Below the pieces are notes generated by a model. The model did no database searches, was not told the DNA's origin, and saw only the letters and a program-made list of their open reading frames with translations. A stretch of DNA of 64,000 nt from Spiribacter salinus M19-40. GTDB taxonomy: Bacteria; Pseudomonadota; Gammaproteobacteria; Nitrococcales; Nitrococcaceae. Shown here piece after piece: positions 8,480 through 16,431 of this stretch. The translations under genes were made by a program, and so were the position numbers. Position 1 is the stretch's first letter. Every line of letters starts with the position of its first letter. Location of the stretch: positions 186,001 through 250,000 of the forward strand of contig NC_021291.1 in NCBI RefSeq assembly GCF_000319575.2, read 5' to 3'.

Positions 8480-8736
8480 AAGTCGGGGGGTGGTGCCGAT
8501 CCCTCTCCAAAAAAGAATTTCTCCATTTCCTGTTCAAGGAATTGCCGCGCCTTGGGGTCCATGGGCGACAACCGGTATTCGTTAATTAGCATCGTTTGAT
8601 GGCCGAGCCACATCTGCCAGCCCTCCTGACTGACGTGCGCGTAGATCCGCTCACCCAGTTCGCCTGGATAGGGCTGGCGTTTGAGGCGTGGGCCCTCGCG
8701 GCCGGTTTTGACGTCGTAGACGGTATCGCTGCTCAT
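8464..8736 (-). CDS. yggX: YggX-family Fe(2+)-trafficking / oxidative damage protection protein
   Basis: A 90-residue YggX homologue: the core [31 protein letters not shown] and [11 protein letters not shown] are conserved. The family protects iron-sulfur enzymes from oxidants and is linked to labile iron handling. The usual conserved N-terminal cysteine (Cys-7 in E. coli) is absent; Asp-8 aligns there. It is translationally coupled to mutY (4-bp overlap), the typical gammaproteobacterial arrangement and sensible since MutY is a [4Fe-4S] enzyme. Confidence 0.93.
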   Translation of the reverse strand: MSSDTVYDVKTGREGPRLKRQPYPGELGERIYAHVSQEGWQMWLGHQTMLINEYRLSPMDPKARQFLEQEMEKFFFGEGSAPPPDFQPEE

Positions 8737-9785
8737 GCTTCGCGCTCCTGTCGATTCAGCAGTCGTTGGACCGGGGCAGGTACCCCGCTTTGATGCGCTG
8801 TTGTCGGGTTATACCAGAGGTGCTCGGCGGCCTGTACCGCGGGAGCGGCTGTCAGCTGGGCGGGCAGTGGATGAATGGTCAGGCTGTAGTGGGTGAATTC
8901 ATGGCGCAGTGTCGGGCCTGGGGCCTGTGGCGTGATCTCAAGGCCCAGATGCTCTCGCGCCCAAACGCTGGGGTCGGCGCTCAGATCACACTCGGGCAGG
9001 CACCACAGGCCACCCCAGATGCCGCGAGTGGGCCGGCGCACGAGCAGTGTACCGGCCTCACCGTTGATGATAAGCATGCGGGTATCGCGGTGGGGTTTGG
9101 CGCGTTTGGGTTTGGGCTCGGGGTAGGCTTGTGGATCGCCTTGTGCGTAGGCCTGGCAGCCGGCTCGTAACGGGCATTGAGCACAAATCGGCCGGCGGGT
9201 GCAGATCGTGGCGCCCAGATCCATCATCGCCTGGTTGAATGCAGCTGGCCGCGTGTGTGGCGTGACGGCCTCGCTGTGTGCCCAGAGGGTTTTCAAGACT
9301 GCTGCGCGCCCTGGCCAGCCCGGAATGGCGTGATAACGGGCGAGCACCCGTTTGACGTTGCCGTCCAGGATGGGATGACGCGCCCCACGGGATAGCGACA
9401 GAATCGCGCCGGCCGTTGAGCGTCCAATGCCGGGCAGGGCCTCGACGGATTCGATGGCATCGGGGAAGACGCCATGGTGCGCCTCCATGAGTAACTGGGC
9501 GCAGCGATGCAGGTTCCGTGCGCGGGCGTAGTAGCCCAGTCCGGCCCAGTAGGCAAGCACCTCGTCGAGTGACGCGCCAGCCAATGTCTCCACGCAGGGA
9601 AAGCGCGCCATGAACCGCTCGAAATAGGGGATCACGGTGCTGACCTGCGTTTGCTGCAGCATGACCTCGGAAATCCAGACCCGGTAGGGCGTGGCCGGAT
9701 GCTGCCAGGGCAGGTCATGGCGGCCATGGCGGTCAAACCAGCCAAGAACCGTTGCTGCAAAGTCTGACGGACCGGCGGTCGCCAT
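8733..9785 (-). CDS. mutY: A/G-specific adenine DNA glycosylase MutY
   Basis: 350 residues. Removes adenine opposite 8-oxoguanine. The N-terminal glycosylase has [21 protein letters not shown], the helix-hairpin-helix [15 protein letters not shown], and the catalytic-Asp region [15 protein letters not shown]. The iron-sulfur loop reads [16 protein letters not shown], where the first spacing is five residues instead of the usual six. A C-terminal MutT-like domain follows (from about residue 235). It overlaps yggX by 4 bp and abuts asmA. Confidence 0.95.
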   Translation of the reverse strand: MATAGPSDFAATVLGWFDRHGRHDLPWQHPATPYRVWISEVMLQQTQVSTVIPYFERFMARFPCVETLAGASLDEVLAYWAGLGYYARARNLHRCAQLLMEAHHGVFPDAIESVEALPGIGRSTAGAILSLSRGARHPILDGNVKRVLARYHAIPGWPGRAAVLKTLWAHSEAVTPHTRPAAFNQAMMDLGATICTRRPICAQCPLRAGCQAYAQGDPQAYPEPKPKRAKPHRDTRMLIINGEAGTLLVRRPTRGIWGGLWCLPECDLSADPSVWAREHLGLEITPQAPGPTLRHEFTHYSLTIHPLPAQLTAAPAVQAAEHLWYNPTTAHQSGVPAPVQRLLNRQEREA

Positions 9786-11272
9786 CAGTTGAACAAGCCC
9801 TCCACGCGATCTCGTAGCTTGTCCACCTCTTCGTTAAGCCGCTCCTGGAGCTGTTCGCTCTGGCTTTCCTGAACGGCCTTGGCCAGATCAACGGAGATCC
9901 GGGGGGCAGTCCACGAGCCGGTGATCCGCAATGGAATAGGGACATCCTTGAGGGCATCAAGCTCCGCGCCGCCCTGGCCTTCCAGGCTGTCGACAATGCT
10001 CACCCGCAGCGCCAGGTCCAGCGTCTGGGCGGCCAGGTCGCTGCTGCCGCGGCCGCGCACCCGCAATAGCGGCGAGTCGAGTGCAATATCCTCTGTGCGC
10101 GCCACGCCATCGCGGATGGTGGCGCTGCCTGAGAGGCTGGTGAAATCGGTTGAAGGGGTGTCGGCTTCTGGCGCTGGCGATTCACCTTCCAGTCGCGCGA
10201 GGGCACGGCGAATGCTCCGGGCGATGTTGATCCCGCGAATCGCGCCGTCTCGAATGGCGAACTGGGTCTCGGCATTAAGGGTGGTGAGTGGCGATGTATC
10301 AGCGCCAAGGGCCATCTGCCCGGTGGCACTCAGGTTGGCCTCGCCGGTCAGGCGCTGGATGCCGGACAAGGCGGCGATCACCGGCCCGATCTGCGCGCCG
10401 GTGAGTGACTCATCAAAGCGCACGGGGCGGGCGGTGGTTGCCGTGTCTATTTCCACATCACCCTGGTAGGCCCCCTCGCTGAACTCGGCGGTTAGCGGGT
10501 GAAGGCGCCAGCCGGACTCGCTGGCCACCAGGTCGGCATCCAGGCCCTCGATCGCCAGATCATTGGCCGTTAACTCGGTGCCGCGGAGCGCAACGCGGCC
10601 GTCAGCCGACACGGTCAGCTCACCCGCCAGCGCGGTATCCCATTGCTTTCCGTTGTGATCGACCTGCGCGAAGGCATCAAACGAAGTGGCCTCGCCGAGG
10701 CGCAAAGCCCCCAGGGAGAGCGAGATCGCCTCGGCCTCCACGTGCTGGTCGGCCCCGGCATCGTCAAAGCGCAGCTGGCCATCGGTGAGCTCGATACCAC
10801 CAAGGCTGAGTCCAGCCAGCCAGCCGGGTGCCCCTGCGGCCCCGTTTCCGCTGCCATCACTCGTCTGCTCGTTAGTATCCGCCCCGGTGAGGTTCTGCCA
10901 GTTGGCGGTGCCTTCGGCATTGCGCAGTAAGTTGACCTGAGGCGCCTGGAGCCTGGCGGTATCCAGTTCGAACTCGCCGCGCAGCAACGGCAGGACGGCC
11001 ATGCCTAACTGCAGGCCGTCCGCTTTGATCAGGGGGGTGTCATCAAAGCCATCACCACTGCCCAGCCGAAATGCCCCCAAATCCAGGGCCAAACGCGGGA
11101 ACAGGCGCCAGCCAATGTCGCCCCTTAACTCAAAGTCACGGCCTGTTTGCTGTTCAACCGTACCGGCGATGTCGTCGCGATAGTCATTGGGGTCGATCAG
11201 CGCTAGCCCAAGCACAATGATGCCAATCACCAGCCCGAAGAAAAGGCCCAGTACGATTAACAAGCGCCGCAT
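9785..11272 (-). CDS. AsmA-family envelope protein
   Basis: About 495 residues from the ATG at 11272. I chose this start over an upstream in-frame codon because it begins [17 protein letters not shown], a proper N-terminal membrane anchor. The rest is periplasmic: an N-terminal AsmA segment (DRDF-like [28 protein letters not shown]) and a C-terminal AsmA domain ([35 protein letters not shown]). AsmA-like proteins are thought to help lipid transport to the outer membrane. The gene is directly upstream of mutY on the same strand. Confidence 0.88.
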   Translation of the reverse strand: MRRLLIVLGLFFGLVIGIIVLGLALIDPNDYRDDIAGTVEQQTGRDFELRGDIGWRLFPRLALDLGAFRLGSGDGFDDTPLIKADGLQLGMAVLPLLRGEFELDTARLQAPQVNLLRNAEGTANWQNLTGADTNEQTSDGSGNGAAGAPGWLAGLSLGGIELTDGQLRFDDAGADQHVEAEAISLSLGALRLGEATSFDAFAQVDHNGKQWDTALAGELTVSADGRVALRGTELTANDLAIEGLDADLVASESGWRLHPLTAEFSEGAYQGDVEIDTATTARPVRFDESLTGAQIGPVIAALSGIQRLTGEANLSATGQMALGADTSPLTTLNAETQFAIRDGAIRGINIARSIRRALARLEGESPAPEADTPSTDFTSLSGSATIRDGVARTEDIALDSPLLRVRGRGSSDLAAQTLDLALRVSIVDSLEGQGGAELDALKDVPIPLRITGSWTAPRISVDLAKAVQESQSEQLQERLNEEVDKLRDRVEGLFN

Positions 11273-11356
11273 TGCGTCTGTCCTCCAGCAACGAAGCCCC
11301 AAGGAAAACATGAATGCGGTCAGACTGCATCGTTTGCTCACGGCGCTGCGAGTGCG

Positions 11357-11391
11357 ATGCCTGATCGGATTTGACGCCTGCCGTCAGGCAT
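11357..11391. repeat. Inverted repeat in the asmA-modA intergenic region
   Basis: ATGCCTGA (11357-11364) and TCAGGCAT (11384-11391) are perfectly complementary with a 19-base spacer. Inside, GCCTG-CCGT-CAGGC (11376-11389) could form a tighter hairpin. It lies 40 bp upstream of modA. It does not look like a known ModE box, and a role in mod regulation is only a guess. Confidence 0.35.
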
Positions 11392-11431
11392 TGGAGCATC
11401 AGGTCAACAAGGGTATGCGGGAGCGGGATTC

Positions 11432-12190
11432 ATGCCGCGCTGGGCATTGGGGCTGGTTTTCTGGCTGTTGCCGACAGTCGGGCTGGCCGATGAAGTGCGC
11501 ATTGCGGTGGCGTCGAATTTTCTGGCGCCGCTTGAAGTGCTGGCCGCGCGCTTTGAGGCCGCTGAGCAGATTGAAACCCGCATCAGTGCGGGGGCGACAG
11601 GTCATCATTACGCGCAAATCGCCAATGGTGCACCATTTGACGTGTTCCTGGCGGCCGACCAAGCGCGGCCAGCCCGGTTGATTGACGAGGGCCTGGCGGT
11701 GGCGGCGTCGCGCTTTACCTATGCCAGCGGTGGGCTGGTGCTGTGGGCGGGGCCTGACGAGGCTATGCCTGAGTCAGGGCTGAGTGGGCTGACCGCGCCT
11801 GACGTTCACCGCCTCGCCATTGCCAACCCGCGGCTCGCGCCCTACGGGTTGGCTGCGCGGCAGGCGCTGGAGGCGACCGGGCAGTGGTCGGCGCTGCGCC
11901 CGCAAATCATTGAAGGTGCCAATGTGGGCCAGGCTTTGCAGTATCTCGCCACCGGTAATGCCTCTCATGCCCTGGTGGCCGCGTCATACGCACACATGAG
12001 CGGGCAGCCTGAAGGCGAGTGGCAGCGCGTGCCGGCACGCCTGCATGACCCGATTGACCAGGACGCCGTCTTGCTTGAGCAGGCCCGTCACCCCCAGGCC
12101 GGGCAGGCATTCCTGGCATTCCTGCGCAGTTCGGACGCGGCCGATGTGTTAAAGCGCTTCGGTTACACATCGCCCCGGGCGGACTCATGA
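11432..12190 (+). CDS. modA: Molybdate ABC transporter substrate-binding protein ModA
   Basis: 252 residues with a short signal peptide (to about residue 19, GLADE). The mature protein starts VRIAVASNFLAPLEVLAARFE and has GATGHHYAQIANGAPFDVFLAAD, the oxyanion-binding fold typical of ModA, then a C-terminal GYTSPR. It delivers molybdate (or tungstate) to ModBC. It overlaps modB by 4 bp. No modE is in view. Confidence 0.93.
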   Translation: MPRWALGLVFWLLPTVGLADEVRIAVASNFLAPLEVLAARFEAAEQIETRISAGATGHHYAQIANGAPFDVFLAADQARPARLIDEGLAVAASRFTYASGGLVLWAGPDEAMPESGLSGLTAPDVHRLAIANPRLAPYGLAARQALEATGQWSALRPQIIEGANVGQALQYLATGNASHALVAASYAHMSGQPEGEWQRVPARLHDPIDQDAVLLEQARHPQAGQAFLAFLRSSDAADVLKRFGYTSPRADS

Positions 12191-12858
12191 ACCTCACGCC
12201 GGTCTGGCTCAGTATCCAGCTGGCCAGCGTGACCGTGGTTGTGCTGCTTGCCTTGGGGACCCCGCTGGCCTGGTGGCTTGCCACCACGCGGCATCGGCTG
12301 CGGGTGCCGATTGATGCATTGGTCGCGTTGCCGCTGGTGTTGCCACCCACGGTGCTGGGCTTTTATCTGCTTATTCTGTTGGGGCCGCGCGGCCCCATTG
12401 GCGGGCCATGGCTGCAGGTGACTGGTGAGACGCTGACGTTCAGCTTCACCGGGTTGGTGATTGCCTCAGTGCTGTATTCGCTGCCTTTCGTTGTTCAGCC
12501 CTTGCGGGATGCGTTTCGGGCCGTGGGGGCCGGGCCGATGGAGGTGGCCGCGACCCTCGGTGCCCGGCCGCTGGATGCGTTCCTCACCATCGCCTGTCCG
12601 CTCGCGGGGCGGGGATTTCTAACGGCCATTGTGCTGGGGTTTGCGCATACCCTGGGGGAATTCGGGGCGGTGCTGATGGTGGGTGGCAGTATTCCCGGGG
12701 AAACGCGAGTGGTGGGCATCGCCATTTATGAGCATGTCGAGACGCTCAATTACCCTGCTGCGCATCTGCTTTCGGCCGGGTTGCTGATTTTCTCGTTTGT
12801 GGTGCTGGTGCTGGTTTACGCCCTCAACCGCCGCGCCCGGCCAGGTTTGATCGGATGA
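12187..12858 (+). CDS. modB: Molybdate ABC transporter permease ModB
   Basis: 223 residues and about five transmembrane helices. The ABC-permease coupling motif is visible near residues 117-145 (EVAATLGARPLDAFLTIACPLAGRG), with AHTLGEFGAVLMVGG following, which is characteristic of ModB. Start and stop overlap modA and modC by 4 bp each, so the three are made from one message. Confidence 0.95.
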   Translation: MNLTPVWLSIQLASVTVVVLLALGTPLAWWLATTRHRLRVPIDALVALPLVLPPTVLGFYLLILLGPRGPIGGPWLQVTGETLTFSFTGLVIASVLYSLPFVVQPLRDAFRAVGAGPMEVAATLGARPLDAFLTIACPLAGRGFLTAIVLGFAHTLGEFGAVLMVGGSIPGETRVVGIAIYEHVETLNYPAAHLLSAGLLIFSFVVLVLVYALNRRARPGLIG

Positions 12859-13946
12859 CGGCGCCGCTGCTCGATTTCTCGCTGACCCTGAAGCGCCAGG
12901 GGTTCACCCTGGCGGCGACTGGAGAGATCCATCCAGGCATCACGGCGCTGTTTGGCCACTCCGGCTGCGGCAAGACAACGCTGCTGCGCTGTCTTGCTGG
13001 TCTTGAGTCGGGGTGTCAGGGTGAAGTTCGTTATGAGGACACGCCGTGGCTGAAGCCGGGGTTGATGCTGCCCGCTCATCGTCGCGGGGCAGGCCTGGTG
13101 TTTCAGGACACGCGGCTTTTCCAGCATCTGAGCGTGGCGGAAAACCTGGATTATGGTCTGCACCGCCGTCGTGGTGAGGGGCCATCGCACGAGGAGGTGA
13201 CGGACGCGCTTGCTCTGGCGCCGTTACTTGATCGGGCGCCCGCGGGGTTGTCCGGGGGTGAGGCGCAGCGCGTGGCCCTGGGGCGCGCACTGCTGGCTGG
13301 GCCTCGTCTGCTGTTGCTCGATGAACCGCTCGCCGCGCTCGACTACGCTCGGCGGCGTCGCATTATGCCCCTGATCCGTGCGATCCCCGAGCGCTTTGAT
13401 ATTCCCGTGCTGTACGTCACGCATGCGCGCTACGAGGTGATGGAGCTGGCAGATCGCGTTCTGCTAATGGATGACGGGCAATTGTTGACGCAGGGGCCGG
13501 TCGGGACGCTCTTTTCCGATCCGGCGTACTGGCCGGCGCTGGGGGATATTGCGCCGATGGTGGTTTGGGATGCCCGGGTTGCAGCGCGGGATCATGACTG
13601 GGGGTTGACCACCTTGGCGACTGAGGCGGGTCGCTTGCGGGTCGAGGCCTTGCCGTTACCCCGCGGCGCCGAGGTGCGTTTACGCGTCACCGCCCGGGAT
13701 GTCGTGCTGGTGGATGAGCCACCAACGGCTTGCGGTCTGGTCAATACCTTGCCGGTGGTGGTCAGGGGGCTGGTGCCCGTGGGGAGCGGTGTGACACGCG
13801 TTGAACTCCAGGCGGGCAACGGCGCGGTCTTGTGGGCGCAGGTCCACGCGCAGGCTTCCGCGGCGCTACGCCTTGAAATTGGGCGCCGGCTGCATGCCTT
13901 GATCCGCCCTCAGGTCCTGATGAACCAGGGGGTTTACTCCCGGTAA
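12855..13946 (+). CDS. modC: Molybdate ABC transporter ATPase ModC
   Basis: 363 residues. Walker A GHSGCGKTT (34-42), a Q-loop in FQDTRLFQHL, signature LSGGEAQRVALGRAL, Walker B LLLLDEPLAALD and the H-loop in LYVTHARYE are all intact. The C-terminal 130 residues contain a single TOBE/Mop-type domain that binds molybdate and can inhibit the transporter in relatives. It is the last gene of modABC. Confidence 0.95.
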   Translation: MTAPLLDFSLTLKRQGFTLAATGEIHPGITALFGHSGCGKTTLLRCLAGLESGCQGEVRYEDTPWLKPGLMLPAHRRGAGLVFQDTRLFQHLSVAENLDYGLHRRRGEGPSHEEVTDALALAPLLDRAPAGLSGGEAQRVALGRALLAGPRLLLLDEPLAALDYARRRRIMPLIRAIPERFDIPVLYVTHARYEVMELADRVLLMDDGQLLTQGPVGTLFSDPAYWPALGDIAPMVVWDARVAARDHDWGLTTLATEAGRLRVEALPLPRGAEVRLRVTARDVVLVDEPPTACGLVNTLPVVVRGLVPVGSGVTRVELQAGNGAVLWAQVHAQASAALRLEIGRRLHALIRPQVLMNQGVYSR

Positions 13947-14004
13947 TCTCAGCGTCACAATCCGCGCTTTCGCAGTGCACCAAAATGTCATCGGGGGCCC
14001 GGGA

Positions 14005-14190
14005 ATGGCAGCGACCATGCGCCATAACTGTCGAGTTGAATATCGGGGCAACGAGATTGTAATCACCGGGCCAGCGCGTGAGGCCAAACAAGAGGCGCAG
14101 CGGATCATCCAGCGCTTTGCCTGCAGTGCGGTGCCTTACCGGCTGGCCAGTGCGGAGTCCGATCAGGTGATCCTGAAACCCGACAGCTGA
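14005..14190 (+). CDS. Small hypothetical protein (61 residues)
   Basis: Begins at ATG 14005 (an in-frame GTG at 13975 would add ten residues). The sequence MAATMRHNCRVEYRGNEIVITGP..EAKQEAQRIIQRFACSAVPYRL..DQVILKP reads as a coherent beta-alpha-beta unit rather than random translation. No family was recognised. It lies between modC and tRNA-Gly, ending 5 bp before the tRNA 3' end on the opposite strand. It may be real, but there is no independent support. Confidence 0.45.
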   Translation: MAATMRHNCRVEYRGNEIVITGPAREAKQEAQRIIQRFACSAVPYRLASAESDQVILKPDS

Positions 14191-14195
14191 ATCGT

Positions 14196-14269
14196 TGGAG
14201 CGGCTGACCGGGATCGAACCGGCATCATTGCCTTGGGAGGGCAACGCTCTACCATTGAGCTACAGCCGC
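14196..14269 (-). tRNA. tRNA-Gly (TCC)
   Basis: Minus-strand cloverleaf: acceptor GCGGCTG/CAGCCGC, D-arm GCTC..GAGC, anticodon stem TTGCC/GGCAA with loop CTCCCAA giving anticodon TCC, T-arm containing GGTTCGATCCC, discriminator U, encoded CCA. Length is 74 nt. Confidence 0.97.
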
Positions 14270-14283
14270 ATCAGACGACCCTT

Positions 14284-14311
14284 AGTATGCGGGTTTGTGC
14301 GCAACGGGCAA
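14284..14311 (-). promoter_or_regulatory. Putative promoter of tRNA-Gly
   Basis: On the minus strand TTGCCC (14311-14306) and CATACT (14289-14284) are separated by 16 bp, with the tRNA starting 15 bp after the -10 element. Both boxes are imperfect; position is the main argument. Confidence 0.45.
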
Positions 14312-14357
14312 GCCCCGATGACCCCGCCGCCCCGTTGGTCTGCGATATACTGTGCGT

Positions 14358-14579
14358 ATGACGACAGACGCGAGCAACAACACCCTCGTTGTGAATGGCC
14401 AGGTCCATCCGGTACCGGCAGCCGCCACGGTAAAAACACTGCTGGATGAGTTGGGCATGGCCGATCAGCGCCTGGCGGTTGAGGTCAACGAGGCGGTGGT
14501 CCCGCGAAGCGAATACGCGACCACGCCCCTCCAGGCCGGTGATCGGGTCGAGGTCATTCGCGCGATTGGCGGGGGCTGA
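14358..14579 (+). CDS. thiS: Sulfur carrier protein ThiS
   Basis: A 73-residue ubiquitin-like sulfur carrier for thiazole synthesis (thiamine pathway). It ends in the required Gly-Gly-Gly (RAIGGG); a C-terminal thiocarboxylate is formed there. VNGQVHPVPAAATVKTLLDELG and LAVEVNEAVVPRSEY are typical. Start is ATG 14358 (or GTG 14352). No ribosome site is visible and a TATACT box (14346-14351) sits just upstream, so the message might be nearly leaderless. thiG follows after 15 bp. Confidence 0.93.
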   Translation: MTTDASNNTLVVNGQVHPVPAAATVKTLLDELGMADQRLAVEVNEAVVPRSEYATTPLQAGDRVEVIRAIGGG

Positions 14580-14594
14580 TCCAACAGAGGCTTT

Positions 14595-15392
14595 ATGAAC
14601 GTGCAAGACACCCTGACGATTGCCGGTCGCGAGTTTCACTCACGCCTCTTGGTGGGGACGGGCAAGTACCAAGACATGGCTGAGACCGGTGAGGCGATTC
14701 GGGCCAGCGGCGCGGAGATCGTTACGGTGGCCATTCGGCGCACAAACATCGGCCAGCGCGCGGATGAAGAGAATCTGCTGGACGTGATCCCGCCAAGCGA
14801 GTTCACGATTTTGCCCAATACCGCCGGCTGCTACACCGCTGACGACGCGGTGCGGGTCTGTCGCCTGGCCCGGGAGCTACTGGACGGGCACAACCTGGTG
14901 AAGCTTGAGGTGCTGGGCGACGAAAAAACACTCTACCCCGATGTGCCGGCCACGCTGGCGGCGGCCGAGCGTCTGGTCGATGACGGCTTCGAGGTCATGG
15001 TCTATACCAGCGACGATCCCATCGCTGCGAAGCGCCTTGAAGAAATGGGGTGTGTCGCGGTCATGCCGCTGGCCTCGCCGATTGGGTCGGGTCTTGGCGT
15101 GCAGAATCGCTACAACCTGATGACTATCATCGAGAATGCCACCGTGCCGATCATTGTGGATGCCGGCGTTGGCACTGCTTCGGACGCTGCCGTTGCCATG
15201 GAGCTGGGTTGCGATGGCGTGCTAATGAATACAGCCATTGCCGCGGCGAAAAAACCGGTGTTGATGGCGCAGGCTATGCGAAAGGGCATCGAGGCCGGGC
15301 GTGAGGCGTTCCTCGCTGGGCGTATGCCCATGCGCCGCTTCGCTTCCGCGAGCTCTCCGCTGGAGGGCACTTTCTGGCAAACCGGCTCGTGA
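14595..15392 (+). CDS. thiG: Thiazole synthase ThiG
   Basis: 265 residues, TIM barrel. Builds the thiazole phosphate of thiamine from deoxyxylulose phosphate, dehydroglycine and ThiS thiocarboxylate. The Schiff-base lysine is Lys-103 ([17 protein letters not shown]). The phosphate-binding motifs [11 protein letters not shown] and [29 protein letters not shown] are intact. It overlaps trmB by 4 bp, the common gammaproteobacterial order. Confidence 0.97.
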   Translation: MNVQDTLTIAGREFHSRLLVGTGKYQDMAETGEAIRASGAEIVTVAIRRTNIGQRADEENLLDVIPPSEFTILPNTAGCYTADDAVRVCRLARELLDGHNLVKLEVLGDEKTLYPDVPATLAAAERLVDDGFEVMVYTSDDPIAAKRLEEMGCVAVMPLASPIGSGLGVQNRYNLMTIIENATVPIIVDAGVGTASDAAVAMELGCDGVLMNTAIAAAKKPVLMAQAMRKGIEAGREAFLAGRMPMRRFASASSPLEGTFWQTGS

Positions 15393-16075
15393 GTGCGGCA
15401 GCCGATCGCCCGATTCGCAGCTTTGTTCGCCGCGAGGGCCGGCTGACCGCCGGCCAGCAGCGGGCGCTCGACGAGCTCTACCCGCAGTTTGGCGTCGAAT
15501 GGACAGGCGGTTCGCTGGATGTCGACGGGCTCTTTGCCCAGTCGGCTCCGTTGGTTCTGGACATCGGCTACGGCGACGGTGAGGCTTTGGCCGAGATCGC
15601 CGCGGCGCATCCGGCGCGCCATTATCTGGGGGTCGAGGTGTACCGCGCGGGCACTGGGCGGCTGCTGCGACGAATCGAATCCGGGGGCATTGGCAACCTA
15701 AAGGTATTGCTCGCGGATGCGAGCGAGCTGTTAAAGGAGGGCATCCCGACCGCCTCATTGGCAGGGTTGCAGCTCTTCTTTCCCGACCCCTGGCCCAAAA
15801 AGCGTCACCACAAGCGCCGTATGGTCCAGGCGCCCTGGCTGGCCACCGTGGCCGATCGACTGCAGCCGGGCGGTTTCCTGCACATGGCGACGGACTGGGC
15901 GGAATACGCCGAGTGGATGCTTGAGCTCACTGAGGCGGAGCCTCGCCTGCATAACCCGCACGGGGGCTTTGCCCCCGATGCCGGCGACCGGCCTGGCACC
16001 CGATTCGAGCGCCGGGGTGTGCGCAAGGGCCACGCGGTATTTGATCTGATTCTGGAACGGGTCACTTCACCTTGA
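15389..16075 (+). CDS. trmB: tRNA (guanine-N7-)-methyltransferase TrmB
   Basis: 228 residues from a GTG start within the thiG stop. Methylates G46 of tRNA. SAM-binding motif [16 protein letters not shown], ENHxGxE-like [25 protein letters not shown] and [10 protein letters not shown] are diagnostic of the family. Translationally coupled to thiG. Confidence 0.96.
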   Translation: MSAAADRPIRSFVRREGRLTAGQQRALDELYPQFGVEWTGGSLDVDGLFAQSAPLVLDIGYGDGEALAEIAAAHPARHYLGVEVYRAGTGRLLRRIESGGIGNLKVLLADASELLKEGIPTASLAGLQLFFPDPWPKKRHHKRRMVQAPWLATVADRLQPGGFLHMATDWAEYAEWMLELTEAEPRLHNPHGGFAPDAGDRPGTRFERRGVRKGHAVFDLILERVTSP

Positions 16076-16104
16076 ACCCGCGTCCGATCCAATGCAGACT
16101 TTTC

Positions 16105-16275
16105 ATTACTTTGGTTCTGATGCCACGGCATCGGATGAAAAGGGAACGCAGTGTAGAGCTGCGGCTGCCCCCGCAACTGTAAGCGGTGAGCGAAGTCCCG
16201 ATATGCCACTGTCGCGACGGCGATGGGAAGGTGGGGCCGAGCGTTGACCCGCAAGCCAGGAGACCTGCCAAAGCG
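16105..16275 (+). ncRNA. Cobalamin (AdoCbl/B12) riboswitch
   Basis: The conserved elements occur in order: GAAAAGGGAA (from about 16137), GTGTAGAGCTGCGGCTGCCCCCGC.., ACTGTAA, the GCCACTG box, GGGAAGGTGG, and the B12 box region GACCCGCAAGCCAGGAGACCTGCC ending near 16270. It precedes the vitamin B12 receptor gene. Downstream, GAGGGCCTT (16361-16369) can pair with AAAGGCCTC (16416-16424), which overlaps the only AAAGG ribosome-site candidate before the btuB ATG. That suggests control of translation initiation (inference). Boundaries are approximate. Confidence 0.95.
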
Positions 16276-16431
16276 ATCACCCATTTCCGGTGCGGGGCGC
16301 GCCAGGGAAGCGGCACTACCGCAGAGGTGACAGTCGCCGGTCTGCGGTGGGCTGTCTGATGAGGGCCTTCGCAGACCCCGTGTGTCTGTCGGCGGGAACA
16401 CCCCCGCTGCATGAGAAAGGCCTCTAGAACA

